Assembly (NCBI GenBank): GCA_900470805.1
Contig: UCCA01000022.1
Coordinates: 1 to 64,000 of the forward strand
From: Hyphomicrobiales bacterium
Lineage (GTDB): Bacteria; Pseudomonadota; Alphaproteobacteria; Rhizobiales; Rhizobiaceae
Direction of reading: 5' to 3'
DNA length: 64,000 nucleotides
Under the pieces are notes generated by a model. That model was not told the DNA's origin and searched no databases. It saw only the letters and a list, made by a program, of their open reading frames with translations. Of this stretch, positions 44,553 through 53,880 are shown piece after piece. The translations under genes and the position numbers were made by a program. The stretch's first letter is position 1. Each line of letters starts with the position of its first letter.

Positions 44553-45092
44553 ATGACGAGCGAGGAAATCGCAGGACTGATCGGCCGGGTTGCAATGCGC
44601 GACCGAAAGGCCTTCGTGGTGCTCTATCGCGAAACATCCCCGAAACTTTTTGCCATCTGCCTGCGTATCTTGAAGGACCGGACAGAAGCCGACGAGGCGC
44701 TGCAGGAGATCTATATCAAGGTCTGGCAGCGCGCCGCGGCCTTTGCGGTCACCACGGGGACACCATCGTCCTGGCTTGCCGCGATCGCGCGCAACCAGGC
44801 GATCGATATCTTGAGAAGCCGCAAGCCTGTGGCCGACGAACTGGACAGCGCATACGACCTCGCCGATGGCGAACTCAATCCGGAGGAGCAGACTGTGATC
44901 CGGGATGAGGGAAGGCGGATTGACACCTGCATGGAACAGTTGGAAGCTGATCGGGCGGTGGCAGTGAGACGGGCTTATGTCGAAGGACTGAGCTATCAGG
45001 AACTCGCCGAACAATTCGGCGTCCCTTTGAACACGATGCGCACATGGCTGCGACGCAGCCTATTGAAGCTGAGAGAGTGCATGGAACGATGA
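44553..45092 (+). CDS. ECF sigma factor (SigK-like)
   Basis: A 179-residue sigma factor with region 2 (FVVLYRETSPKLFAICLRIL, DRTEADEALQEIYIKVWQRA) and region 4 (GLSYQELAEQFGVPLNTMRT, a helix-turn-helix). The layout is of ECF factors paired with RskA-type anti-sigmas. It overlaps the anti-sigma gene by 4 bases. Divergent from argB. Confidence 0.9.
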   Translation: MTSEEIAGLIGRVAMRDRKAFVVLYRETSPKLFAICLRILKDRTEADEALQEIYIKVWQRAAAFAVTTGTPSSWLAAIARNQAIDILRSRKPVADELDSAYDLADGELNPEEQTVIRDEGRRIDTCMEQLEADRAVAVRRAYVEGLSYQELAEQFGVPLNTMRTWLRRSLLKLRECMER

Positions 45093-45811
45093 CATCGTCC
45101 GATCAAAGCAAGGGAGGCCGCTCCCGGGATGAAGTGCTCGCAGGCGAGTACGTGCTCGGCGTTCTCTCTTTCAAGGATCGGCAGGTGGTCGAAGACCGCA
45201 TGCGGGTCGACCGTCCGTTCGCGGCGATCGTCAGCCGCTGGGAAGCCAACCTTTCGACCTTCAACGACGATTACGACGTCGTCACGCCCAGCCAGGAAAC
45301 CTTCAAGCAGGTGGAAGCCCGTCTGTTCGGCACGCCGCAGAGAGCCCCGCAGGGCGGTGGCCTGTGGAACTCCGTGGTCTTCTGGCGGTCCTTCACCGCC
45401 GCGTCGCTGATCGTCACGGCGGCGGCGCTGGCGCTCACCTTCGCCACCGTCGCGCCGCCGAAGCCGGGCGCCCCGCTGGTCGCCGAATTGTCGTCGCCCG
45501 CAAGCCAGGTCAATCTGCTCGCCTCCTACGACGCGCTGACCGGCCACGTCAGGATCGTTCCCGTCGCGGCCGGCAAGCCGGAAGAGAAGTCGCTCGAACT
45601 CTGGATGGTGCCGGCCGACGGCGCGCCGAGGTCGCTCGGCGTATTCGCCGCCGGTCAGGGTGGCGATGGCGAGCTGGTCATTCCGGTCGAGATGCGTTCG
45701 GCCATCGGCGACGGCACGACGTTTGCCGTCAGCCTCGAGCCGTTCGGTGGCTCGCGCACCGGCGCGCCGACCGGTCCTGTTGTCGCCAGCGGTGCCGCGC
45801 GCAGGCCCTGA
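45089..45811 (+). CDS. Membrane anti-sigma factor (RskA-like)
   Basis: A 240-residue bitopic protein: a short cytoplasmic sigma-binding region (LAGEYVLGVLSFKDR, a family signature), one transmembrane helix (about 112-132, AASLIVTAAALALTFA) and a periplasmic RskA domain (ELWMVPADGAPRSLGVF). It should hold the ECF factor until a signal triggers release. No zinc Cys/His cluster. The ATG at 45089 overlaps the sigma stop (ATGA). Confidence 0.88.
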   Translation: MTSSDQSKGGRSRDEVLAGEYVLGVLSFKDRQVVEDRMRVDRPFAAIVSRWEANLSTFNDDYDVVTPSQETFKQVEARLFGTPQRAPQGGGLWNSVVFWRSFTAASLIVTAAALALTFATVAPPKPGAPLVAELSSPASQVNLLASYDALTGHVRIVPVAAGKPEEKSLELWMVPADGAPRSLGVFAAGQGGDGELVIPVEMRSAIGDGTTFAVSLEPFGGSRTGAPTGPVVASGAARRP

Positions 45812-45913
45812 TTTTTTCTGAAACTATTTCGGCGGCCGTCCCGTAGATCCTCATGTCCCAGCGTCGCAAGGCATTCAGCCGGCGATCAGCGAGCGGACGG
45901 AGGAGAAACAATC

Positions 45914-46471
45914 ATGATCAAGTCCGCACTGCGCACCATCGCGCTTGCAACCGCTGTTTCCGCAATCGCTTTCGCTGCACAGGCGAAGAATCCGATGGTC
46001 GGCGGCGCCGCGATGTATCCGACCAAGAACATCATCGAGAACGCCGTCAATTCCAAGGATCACACCACGCTCGTCGCCGCCGTCAAGGCAGCCGGCCTGG
46101 TCTCGACATTGGAAGGCAAGGGCCCGTTCACCGTCTTCGCACCGACCAACGAAGCCTTCGCGGCACTGCCGGCCGGCACCGTCGACACCCTGCTGAAGCC
46201 GGAAAACAAGGCAAAGCTCACCAAGATCCTCACCTGCCACGTCGTGGCCGCTGATGCGATGGCCAAGACCGTCGCCAAGATGATCAAGGATGATGGCGGC
46301 GAGCACGACATCAAGACGGTCGGCGGCTGCGTGCTGAAGGCCAAGGAAAGCATGGGCAAGATCACCCTGACCGACGAGAGCGGCGGCGTGGCACATGTGA
46401 CCATCGCAGACGTCAAGCAGTCGAACGGCGTCATCCACGTCATCGACAAGGTTCTGCTGCCGAAGATGTAA
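45914..46471 (+). CDS. Secreted fasciclin-domain protein
   Basis: A 185-residue protein with a signal peptide (about 1-24) and one fasciclin (FAS1) domain: TVFAPTNEAFAALPAG, ILTCHVVAADAMAK and GVIHVIDKVLLPKM. FAS1 proteins mediate adhesion or envelope interactions. It lies about 100 bases after the anti-sigma gene and is a likely target of the ECF factor. agga is present before the start. Confidence 0.9.
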   Translation: MIKSALRTIALATAVSAIAFAAQAKNPMVGGAAMYPTKNIIENAVNSKDHTTLVAAVKAAGLVSTLEGKGPFTVFAPTNEAFAALPAGTVDTLLKPENKAKLTKILTCHVVAADAMAKTVAKMIKDDGGEHDIKTVGGCVLKAKESMGKITLTDESGGVAHVTIADVKQSNGVIHVIDKVLLPKM

Positions 46472-46495
46472 TCTACCCAGTCCCGGCAGTAGCTT

Positions 46496-46530
46496 GAGGC
46501 GCCCTCACCACCCTGGGGCGCCTCTTTTTT
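46496..46530 (+). terminator. Terminator of the fasciclin transcript
   Basis: gaggcgcc (46496-46503) pairs with ggcgcctc (46517-46524), followed by a run of six T. Confidence 0.8.
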
Positions 46531-46548
46531 GTGTCCGGCTGCCGGGCA

Positions 46549-46606
46549 AGAGCCTTTCCAGGTTAATGCTCCGGCAGAATGATTCAATTTAACCCGGAAA
46601 GGCTCT
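46549..46606 (-). terminator. Long hairpin overlapping the engB stop codon
   Basis: Arms of 18 bases (46549-46566 with 46589-46606, one mismatch) separated by a 22-base loop; the proximal arm covers the first base of the engB stop region. It may stabilise or end the engB transcript. T-runs are weak. Confidence 0.5.
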
Positions 46607-47261
46607 ATTTCGCGCTCGTGGCGCCGACGGTCAGTGCGATCGCCTCGCGCAGCTCGTCCAGGCCGTCGCTCTTCTCGGAAGAGGTTGCGATGATCTCGGG
46701 ATAGGCGGCGGGCCGCTTCTTGATCTTCTCGGCCGTATCGGCCAGCAGCTTGATCACGGCAGGCGGCTTGATCTTGTCGGTCTTGGTCAGGACGACCTGG
46801 TAGGATACAGCCGCCTTGTCGAGCAGATTGAGCACCTCGTCATCGTTCTTCTTGATGCCGTGGCGGCTGTCGATCAGCACGTAGACGCGCTTCAGCGTCG
46901 CGCGGCCCCGGAGATAGTCGAACACCAGTTTCGTCCAGGCATCGACGTTTTCCTTCGGCGCCTTGGCATAGCCGTAGCCCGGCATGTCCACCAGTGCCAT
47001 CGGCGGCAGGTCGCCGGCGTCGCCGGAATAGCCCTCGGGCACGAAATAGTTCAGTTCCTGCGTACGGCCGGGCGTGTTCGACGTGCGGGCCAGTCCATGT
47101 TGGCCGACGAGCGCGTTGATCAGCGACGACTTGCCGACATTCGAGCGGCCGGCAAACGCCACTTCCAGCGGTCCTTCCGGCGGCAGGAACTTCAGGGACG
47201 GCACGCCGCGGATGAAGATCCAGGGACGTCCGAAGAGCGGCTTGTCGGTGTTGTCGGTCAT
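46605..47261 (-). CDS. engB: Ribosome-biogenesis GTPase EngB (YihA/YsxC)
   Basis: A 218-residue GTPase with G1 AGRSNVGKSSL, G3 DMPGYGYA, G4 LTKTDKIK and the Thr of switch I (TSNTPGRTQEL). It helps assemble the large ribosomal subunit. It is downstream of yidC on the same strand, with a terminator between. Confidence 0.95.
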   Translation of the reverse strand: MTDNTDKPLFGRPWIFIRGVPSLKFLPPEGPLEVAFAGRSNVGKSSLINALVGQHGLARTSNTPGRTQELNYFVPEGYSGDAGDLPPMALVDMPGYGYAKAPKENVDAWTKLVFDYLRGRATLKRVYVLIDSRHGIKKNDDEVLNLLDKAAVSYQVVLTKTDKIKPPAVIKLLADTAEKIKKRPAAYPEIIATSSEKSDGLDELREAIALTVGATSAK

Positions 47262-47374
47262 ACGGCCTTTTCCAGCGCATCCAAATCCAGAGAGCCTATG
47301 GCATTCAGGTTTCGGGTGATTTTGTCAACCGGCACGATCCCGCCGTAAAAGCCGCAGGTGGTGCCCTAAAAGAA

Positions 47375-47398
47375 AAAGCCCTGCCGAAGCAGGGCTTT
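47375..47398 (-). terminator. Intrinsic terminator after yidC
   Basis: A perfect 10-bp stem (aaagccctgc at 47375-47384 with gcagggcttt at 47389-47398), tetraloop, and a T-rich tail on the minus strand. Confidence 0.85.
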
Positions 47399-47400
47399 CG

Positions 47401-49203
47401 TTACTTCTCCGTCGGTGCCGGTTTTCGTTTGAACAGGCCCTTGAGATTGCTGAACAGCTCGACCTTGACGCCGTGGCGGCGCATGATCACCGCCTGCTGG
47501 ATCACCGAGAGCGTATTGTTCCACGCCCAGTAGATGACCAGACCGGCCGGGAAGCTTGCCAGCATGAAGGTGAAGACCAGCGGCATCCAGTTGAAGATCA
47601 TCGCCTGCGTCGGATCCGGCGGTGTCGGGTTCATGCGCATCTGCAGGAACATCGTCACGCCCATGATCAGCGGCCAGATGCCGAGATGCAGGAGGGTCGG
47701 AGCTTCGAACGGCAACAGGCCGAAGAGATTGACGAACGAGGTCGGATCGGGCGCCGAAAGGTCCTGGATCCAGCCGAAGAACGGCGCGTGGCGCATCTCG
47801 ATGGTGATGTAGATCACCTTGTAGAGCGAGAAGAAGATCGGGATCTGCAGCGCGATCGGCCAGCAACCGGCGATCGGGTTGATCTTCTCTTCCTTGTACA
47901 GCGCCATGGTGGCCTGCTGCAGCGCCATGCGGTCGTCGCCGAACTTCGCCTTCAGCTCCTCCATCTTCGGCTGCATGCGCTTCATGTTCGCCATCGAAGC
48001 GTACTGCTTGCTGGCGAGCGGGAAGAACAGCGCCTTGACGACGATCGTGGTCATCAGGATGGCGACGCCGAAATTGCCGAAGTAGCGGAAGAAGAAGTCC
48101 ATCAGCTTGAACATCGGCTTCGTCAGGAAGTAGAACCAGCCCCAGTCGATCAGGCGGTCGAAGCGCGGGATCTGGTAGGTGCTCTCGTAACGATCGATGA
48201 CCGGCACTTCCTTCGCGCCGGCGAAGACGAGGCTCTTCAGTTCCAGCGACTGGCCAGGCGCAACGCTGACGGCGTTCTGCTTGTAGTCGGCCTGGAAGCG
48301 CGGCTGGCCATCGGTGAAGTGGCTGAAGCGCGCATCATAGGCGGTGGTCTGCGGCGGGATGATCGTCGCGGCCCAGTACTTGTCGGTGATGCCGAGCCAG
48401 CCGCCCGTTGCCGTTGCCGGCGTCACGGCTTCCTTCTCGACGGAAGCATACTTGCTCTCGATCAGGCCGTCCTCGCCGATCACGCCGATGAAGCCTTCAT
48501 GCAGCACGTAGGTCGAGGCGACGGCCGGCTTGTTGTAGCGGGTGACGCGGCCGTAGGAGGAAAGCGCCGCCGGAGCCTGGCCGGCATTGGTGATCTTGTC
48601 CGTGACGGTGAACATGTAGCGCTCGTCGACGGAGATCGTGCGGGCGAAGGTGATGCCCTTATCGTTGGTGTAGGTCAGCGTAACCGGGGTCTTCTCGGTC
48701 AGCTTGGCGCCTTCCTGTGCCGTCCAGAGCGTCGAAGGGCCCGGAACACTGCCGGTTGCCTCGTCGCCGATATAGCCGAGTTCGGCATAGTAGCCGTCCT
48801 TGGTTTCCGACGGGCTGAACAGCGTGATGATCGGGCTCGAGTCGTCGACGGTCTCGTGGTAGCCCTTGAGCTTGAGGTCGTCGAGACGGCCGCCGGCGAG
48901 GTTGATCGAGCCCGACAGAGCCGGCGTGTCGATGACGATGCGCGGGTTCTTGGCGAGCGCGTCGGCCAGCGACGTGGTCGCGGCGGCCTGGCCGGTCGGA
49001 GCAGAGCCATTCGTCTGCGCGCCACCGGCTGCCCCATTGGCTCCCGGTGTCTGCGTCTGCTGGGTCGTCTGCTGCGCCTTCTGGGCAAGCTCGGCCTTGC
49101 GCTGAGCTTCAATGCGCGGGTTCATGTAGAGGAATTGCCACCCGAGAACGATCAGCACGGAGAGAGCGATCGCAATGAAGTAGTTGCGGTTGTTTTGCAT
49201 CAT
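47401..49203 (-). CDS. yidC: Membrane protein insertase YidC
   Basis: A 600-residue Oxa1-family insertase: N-terminal helix (about 8-25), large periplasmic beta-sandwich (about 60-335), and five C-terminal helices with the conserved block (FGNFGVAILMTTIVVKALFF and the hydrophilic groove Arg of KRMQPKMEEL). It inserts membrane proteins with or without SecYEG. The start at 49203 overlaps the rnpA stop (ATGA); the ATG at 49200 is also possible. Confidence 0.96.
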   Translation of the reverse strand: MMQNNRNYFIAIALSVLIVLGWQFLYMNPRIEAQRKAELAQKAQQTTQQTQTPGANGAAGGAQTNGSAPTGQAAATTSLADALAKNPRIVIDTPALSGSINLAGGRLDDLKLKGYHETVDDSSPIITLFSPSETKDGYYAELGYIGDEATGSVPGPSTLWTAQEGAKLTEKTPVTLTYTNDKGITFARTISVDERYMFTVTDKITNAGQAPAALSSYGRVTRYNKPAVASTYVLHEGFIGVIGEDGLIESKYASVEKEAVTPATATGGWLGITDKYWAATIIPPQTTAYDARFSHFTDGQPRFQADYKQNAVSVAPGQSLELKSLVFAGAKEVPVIDRYESTYQIPRFDRLIDWGWFYFLTKPMFKLMDFFFRYFGNFGVAILMTTIVVKALFFPLASKQYASMANMKRMQPKMEELKAKFGDDRMALQQATMALYKEEKINPIAGCWPIALQIPIFFSLYKVIYITIEMRHAPFFGWIQDLSAPDPTSFVNLFGLLPFEAPTLLHLGIWPLIMGVTMFLQMRMNPTPPDPTQAMIFNWMPLVFTFMLASFPAGLVIYWAWNNTLSVIQQAVIMRRHGVKVELFSNLKGLFKRKPAPTEK

Positions 49204-49601
49204 ACGTTCCTGGGGCGGCCGTCTCCGGACCGCTTGTGTTTCGGCTTCGTCTGGACGCGAGCCGTGAGCTCAGCGGCTAATTCTTTGAAGGATGCTTGGA
49301 GCACGTCCCTTCGCGCGACAACCACATAGTCGTGTCCGGGCTGCATTGCAAACCCTGCATGCAGTCTCACCGCCTCTTTCAGGCGCCGACGCATACGGTT
49401 TCTTTCGACTGAGTTGCCATGCTTCTTGGTGACGGTGAAGCCGACGCGGGCTTCGGTGTCGGGTTCTTTCCTGTCGAGGACCTCGAGAAGGAAGAAGCCG
49501 CCCCTGCGTTTTTCGCCATTGCGAACAGCAAGAAACTGCGGGCGGATTTTCAGCCGCCCGGCAGTCATTTTGGGTTCTTTGGTCGTCAGTTCGCCCGCCA
49601 T
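49200..49601 (-). CDS. rnpA: Ribonuclease P protein component
   Basis: A 133-residue protein with the RNR motif (ERNRMRRRLKEAVR) and the basic alpha/beta fold of RnpA. It forms RNase P with the RNA rnpB and matures tRNA 5' ends. It follows rpmH and overlaps yidC, the classic rpmH-rnpA-yidC order. The ATG at 49601 leaves 19 bases after rpmH; the ATG at 49568 is an alternative. Confidence 0.92.
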   Translation of the reverse strand: MAGELTTKEPKMTAGRLKIRPQFLAVRNGEKRRGGFFLLEVLDRKEPDTEARVGFTVTKKHGNSVERNRMRRRLKEAVRLHAGFAMQPGHDYVVVARRDVLQASFKELAAELTARVQTKPKHKRSGDGRPRNV

Positions 49602-49620
49602 CTGATCGGGCAATTCCGGC

Positions 49621-49755
49621 TTAAGCCGAAAGACGATTGCGGCCACGGCTGCGGCGAGCAACGATAACCTTGCGGCCACCCTTGGTAGCCATACGTGCAC
49701 GGAAACCGTGGCGGCGCTTGCGAACAAGCTTAGATGGTTGGTAGGTACGCTTCAT
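49621..49755 (-). CDS. rpmH: Ribosomal protein L34
   Basis: A 44-residue very basic protein starting MKRTYQPSKLVRKRRHGFRA and ending RGRNRLSA, a standard L34. It is too short for many gene finders. It heads the rpmH-rnpA-yidC run. Confidence 0.96.
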   Translation of the reverse strand: MKRTYQPSKLVRKRRHGFRARMATKGGRKVIVARRSRGRNRLSA

Positions 49756-50202
49756 TTATTTTAAACACCGCGGAGTGCGGGCCTTCTTGATTTTTGCATA
49801 AAGCAAGGAGCGTTGGTTTTCGAACGGGCGAGGCTTCAAAAGCCCTGTATGACCGGACGTGCGGCGGCTTATACGGATGAAGGTCTGGAAAGTCAATTAT
49901 CGCCCGGAAAATCGCGGTTTCCTCGTTCGCGAGACAAGAATTAGCATTTCCTGTTAATGAGTTTGCTAAACAATGGGCGCCTTGCCTCGCACAATTCCAT
50001 TCTTTTTTAGCAACCGAAGCTGGCGGCATCCAGAACTTTAAACGTAATTCGCGCAAAAATATTTGGCCCAATGAGGTCTCACAGGTAATTTTTTATAATA
50101 GCCGGCGAAGTCTTCCGAAATTGAACGTTAATTGTTTTAGCGCAATTTGAATTACCGGCCGAGCATATGTGTATTCGGTTCTTTGGGTATCGGGGGGATG
50201 CT
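49756..50202. promoter_or_regulatory. AT-rich divergent promoter region of rpmH and the chemoreceptor
   Basis: About 450 bases without a credible gene. The composition is markedly AT-richer than the flanks, especially 49960-50160. It should hold the rpmH promoter (leftwards) and the chemoreceptor promoter (rightwards). No clear consensus boxes or repeat could be fixed by eye. Confidence 0.4.
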
Positions 50203-52203
50203 TTGAAAATTCGTGGCAAGATCAATATACTTGTAACTGCGATGTGCGGCGTTGCGCTGGTCATCGGCGCGACCGCTTTGTGGGCCGTGCAGCGTTATAA
50301 TGACAATCTCTCCGCCTATGAGGACGCCGCCGGCCGCGCCTACTCCGGTGAGCGTCTGAACCGCTTCGTCACCGCCACGGTGATGGAAGCCCGTGGCATC
50401 TATGGTGCCGCATCGACCAAGGATGCCGCCGGCTTTGCCAAGGGCCTGCTTGCCAATCTCGACCAGATCGACTCCACCATCGCCTCGTGGACGCCGCTCG
50501 TGCCGGCAAGCCAGATGGATGCCTTCAGCAAGCTCAAGGCCCGCGCCGCCGAATTCCGCACCTTCCGCTCCGAAACCGCGCGCCTCGGCACCGAGGTCAG
50601 CCCGCAGGCCGCCGGCGAACAGGGCAACAACGACGCCAACCGCGCCAACCGCAAGGCTTTCCAGGCCGAGATCGATGCGATCGTCACGACAGACAAGGCG
50701 ACGCTGGATGCCGTCAACAAGGAAGTCGAGGATTTCCGCGCTTCCGTGCTGTGGCTCGTCCTCGGCATCACAGGTTTCGGCATCGCCGCCGGTATCGGCA
50801 TGGGTCTTTATATCGGCACCGCTCATCTCAGCCGGCCGATCAAGAAGGTCACCGAGGCGATCAAGAATGTTGCCGACGGCAATTTCGATGCCGACGTTCC
50901 GTTTGCCGGTCGCCAGGACGAGATCGGCGAAATGGCCGCTGCCGTCTCCGTCTTCAAGGAGAACGGCCTTCAGGTGCGCCGCATGAATGCGCAGGAAGCC
51001 GCCATGCGCGCCAAGAGCGATGACCTGCAGTCGAGCATGTCGGTGGTCGTGGCCGCCGCCGCTTCCGGCGATTTCTCGCGCCGCATCGAGAAGGACTACG
51101 GCGACGAGAACCTCAACCGGTTCGCCGGCAACATCAATCAGCTCCTGTCTGGCGTCGATGGCGGCGTCGGCGAAACCCGCCGCGTCATCGCCAGCCTGTC
51201 GGAAGGCGATCTGACGCAGACCATGCAGGGTAACTTCCAGGGCGCCTTCGCCGAGCTGCAGCAGAACGTCAACAGCACCTTCGCCACCCTGCAGTCGACG
51301 ATGCGCGAAGTGCGCGAGACCGCCGAAGGCTTCCACGGCAACACCAACGAGCTTCGCTCTGCCAGCGACGACCTCGCCAAGCGCACCGAACAGCAGGCTG
51401 CCGCGCTCGAGGAGACCTCGGCGGCGCTCGACCAGATCACCGCCGTCGTCAACAACTCGACGGAACGCGCCCAGGAAGCCAGCGTCATGGTCTCCGAGGC
51501 CAAGGACGACGCCGGCAAGTCGGGCATCGTCGTCCGTAGCGCCGTCGATGCCATGGGTCGCATCGAGCAGGCATCACGTGAGATCAGCCAGATCATCAAC
51601 GTCATCGACGAGATCGCCTTCCAGACCAACCTGCTGGCGCTCAACGCCGGCGTCGAGGCCGCGCGTGCCGGCGAGGCCGGCAAGGGGTTTGCCGTCGTCG
51701 CTCAGGAAGTCCGCGAGCTCGCCCAGCGCTCCGCCAAGGCCGCGAAGGACATCAAGGGCCTGATCACCAAATCCGGCAGCGAAGTCCAGGTCGGCGTCAA
51801 GCTGGTGCAGGAAACCGGCCATGCGCTGTCGCAGATCGAAAGCCGCGTCAACGCCATCAACGATCACATCCACTCGATCGCCACGGCAGCCAAGGAACAG
51901 GCGACCGGCCTCAAGGAGGTCAACACCGCCGTCAACCAGATGGACCAGGTGACGCAGCAGAATGCGGCGATGGTCGAGGAAACCTCCGCCGCCACCCACA
52001 AGCTGTCCGGCGAAGCCGATAGCCTCGTGCGCCTGATTGCCCGCTTCAAGGTCTCCAACAGCGATCGTGCCGCCCCCGTTGCCGTCGCCCGCTACGAGGA
52101 TCACCGCCCGGTCGCGTCCCCGGCGCGCCGCGCCATGGGCAACGTCGCCCGCGCCTTCAACGGCAACGCCGCGGTCGCCAGCCAGAGCTGGGAAGAATTC
52201 TGA
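50203..52203 (+). CDS. Transmembrane methyl-accepting chemotaxis protein (helical-bundle sensor)
   Basis: A 666-residue chemoreceptor: helix 1 (about 8-30), a periplasmic helical sensor of about 150 residues (Ala/Glu-rich, four-helix type), helix 2 (about 178-200), HAMP (RPIKKVTEAIKNVADGNFDA) and a second HAMP-like unit, then the signalling hairpin IDEIAFQTNLLALNAGVEAA. It ends in SWEEF like the receptor at 26602. I prefer the TTG at 50203 (gggggga just upstream; start LKIRGKINILV) over the ATG at 50167. Confidence 0.9.
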   Translation: MKIRGKINILVTAMCGVALVIGATALWAVQRYNDNLSAYEDAAGRAYSGERLNRFVTATVMEARGIYGAASTKDAAGFAKGLLANLDQIDSTIASWTPLVPASQMDAFSKLKARAAEFRTFRSETARLGTEVSPQAAGEQGNNDANRANRKAFQAEIDAIVTTDKATLDAVNKEVEDFRASVLWLVLGITGFGIAAGIGMGLYIGTAHLSRPIKKVTEAIKNVADGNFDADVPFAGRQDEIGEMAAAVSVFKENGLQVRRMNAQEAAMRAKSDDLQSSMSVVVAAAASGDFSRRIEKDYGDENLNRFAGNINQLLSGVDGGVGETRRVIASLSEGDLTQTMQGNFQGAFAELQQNVNSTFATLQSTMREVRETAEGFHGNTNELRSASDDLAKRTEQQAAALEETSAALDQITAVVNNSTERAQEASVMVSEAKDDAGKSGIVVRSAVDAMGRIEQASREISQIINVIDEIAFQTNLLALNAGVEAARAGEAGKGFAVVAQEVRELAQRSAKAAKDIKGLITKSGSEVQVGVKLVQETGHALSQIESRVNAINDHIHSIATAAKEQATGLKEVNTAVNQMDQVTQQNAAMVEETSAATHKLSGEADSLVRLIARFKVSNSDRAAPVAVARYEDHRPVASPARRAMGNVARAFNGNAAVASQSWEEF

Positions 52204-52234
52204 TCCGCCAGGCATTCGTTCGGCGATAAAGCCA

Positions 52235-52264
52235 GAAACGCCGCCTCCCGGCGGCGTTTCGTTT
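52235..52264 (+). terminator. Terminator after the second chemoreceptor
   Basis: A perfect 11-bp stem, gaaacgccgcc (52235-52245) with ggcggcgtttc (52250-52260), loop tccc, then gttt. Confidence 0.75.
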
Positions 52265-52365
52265 GGGTGCGGCACCATGTCGCTCGCAAAGATTTGAAAG
52301 CAGCGCGGTTTCGTCTAATATAGAGATCATGTCCGTGGCGCTTTGCCCGGGTTGGACGAGAAGCA

Positions 52366-53880
52366 ATGCAAGCCCCTGATCAAGGCGATATGGTTCCGGC
52401 AATGAATGACACGGTCACCGAGACCGCAGCAGTGCCGCGCCGACCATCCGGCGTGTTCGGCGGCATCTCGGGCAAGCTCTTGTGGCTGACCGTCATCTGC
52501 ATCATGCTCGCCGAAGTGCTGATCTTCTTCCCCTCCGTCGCCTCGATGCGGCTGCGCTGGCTCGACGAGCGGCTGAATGCTGCCGCCGCCGCGGCCATCG
52601 CCATCGATGGCCTGCAGCCGGTCGAGCTGCCGCGCGAGCTGCAACGCCAGACACTCGAGGCAACCGGCACCAAGGCGATCGTCCTGCGCAAGGACGGCAC
52701 CTCGCGCCTGCTGGCCACCTGGGACATGCCGACCTCGGTCGATGAGCAGTATGACCTGACCAGCGTGCCCGCCATCACCGCCATGCGCGACGCGCTCGAT
52801 ACGTTGATATTTGGCGGCGACCGCATGATCCGCGTCTACGGTCCGGTGCAGGACACCAATATCGGCGTCGAAGTGGTGATGAAGGACAAGCATCTGCGCA
52901 ACGCAATGCTCATCTATTCCCGCAACGTCTTCCTGTTGTCGATCCTGATCTCGCTGTTCACGGCCACGCTTGTCTTCTTCGCCATCAACCGCATCCTGAT
53001 TCGCCCGATCCGCAGGTTGACCGGCAGCATGCAGCAATTTTCCGCTGATCCCGAGAGCCCGCAGCATATCTTCGTCGGCGACGGCGGTGGCGACGAGCTG
53101 GCGATCGCCGGGCGCCATCTGACGGCGATGCAGCTGGAGCTGCAGAAGACCCTGAAGCAGCAGCGAAACCTCGCGGCTCTCGGCCTCGCCGTGTCCAAGA
53201 TCAATCACGACATGCGCAACATCCTCGCCTCGGCGCAGCTCATGTCCGACCGCCTCGTCGATGTCGATGATCCCATGGTCAAGCGCTTCGCGCCGAAACT
53301 GCTGCGCACCATCGACCGCGCCGTCGGCTACACCACGGAAGTCCTCTCCTACGGCCAGGCGAGCGAATCGGCGCCGCGCCGCCGCTTGGTGCTGGTCGCC
53401 ACGCTGATCGAGGACGTTCGCGACATGCTGGCCATCGATCCGCAGGGCGAGATCGAGTTCGTCGAGCAGATCGGCGCCGACCTCGAAGTGGATGCCGACA
53501 ACGAACAACTGTTCAGGGTGATCCACAATCTCTGCCGCAACGCCCTGCAGGCACTGTCATCGGCGAGCGGCACCGACAGGGCCAAACGCATCACGGTATC
53601 CGCCCACCGCATCGGCAGCGTCGTCAGCATCACCGTCGACGACACGGGCCCGGGCATGCCGCAGAAAGCCCGCCAGAACCTCTTCGCCGCCTTCCGCGGC
53701 TCCGCCCGCTCGGGCGGCACGGGGCTGGGCCTTGCGATCGCCCGCGAACTGGTACTCGCCCATGGCGGCACCATCGCGCTTGTGGAAAAGCCCTCGATCG
53801 GCACCCAGTTCCGCATCGAAATCCCGGATCGCCCGGTTTCGCTGGACGATTACCGCGGCCGCAGCCAGCTCGAAAACTGA
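52366..53880 (+). CDS. Orphan membrane sensor histidine kinase
   Basis: A 504-residue kinase with two transmembrane helices (about 38-60 and 186-208), a periplasmic region, HAMP (RPIRRLTGSM), a dimerisation helix whose H-box reads KINHDMRNILASAQLM, and HATPase_c (NLCRNALQAL, DTGPGMP, SGGTGLGLAIARELV). The H-box lacks the usual E-L-R-T-P pattern: it has HDMRN. No receiver or response-regulator gene is adjacent. Start could also be 52390 or 52402. Confidence 0.87.
   Translation: MQAPDQGDMVPAMNDTVTETAAVPRRPSGVFGGISGKLLWLTVICIMLAEVLIFFPSVASMRLRWLDERLNAAAAAAIAIDGLQPVELPRELQRQTLEATGTKAIVLRKDGTSRLLATWDMPTSVDEQYDLTSVPAITAMRDALDTLIFGGDRMIRVYGPVQDTNIGVEVVMKDKHLRNAMLIYSRNVFLLSILISLFTATLVFFAINRILIRPIRRLTGSMQQFSADPESPQHIFVGDGGGDELAIAGRHLTAMQLELQKTLKQQRNLAALGLAVSKINHDMRNILASAQLMSDRLVDVDDPMVKRFAPKLLRTIDRAVGYTTEVLSYGQASESAPRRRLVLVATLIEDVRDMLAIDPQGEIEFVEQIGADLEVDADNEQLFRVIHNLCRNALQALSSASGTDRAKRITVSAHRIGSVVSITVDDTGPGMPQKARQNLFAAFRGSARSGGTGLGLAIARELVLAHGGTIALVEKPSIGTQFRIEIPDRPVSLDDYRGRSQLEN

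Noticed and set aside
49730..50071. 113-codon frame in the AT-rich gap upstream of rpmH
   Set aside because: It overlaps the rpmH start and promoter region, has no ribosome-binding site and gives a mixed composition with no known domain.
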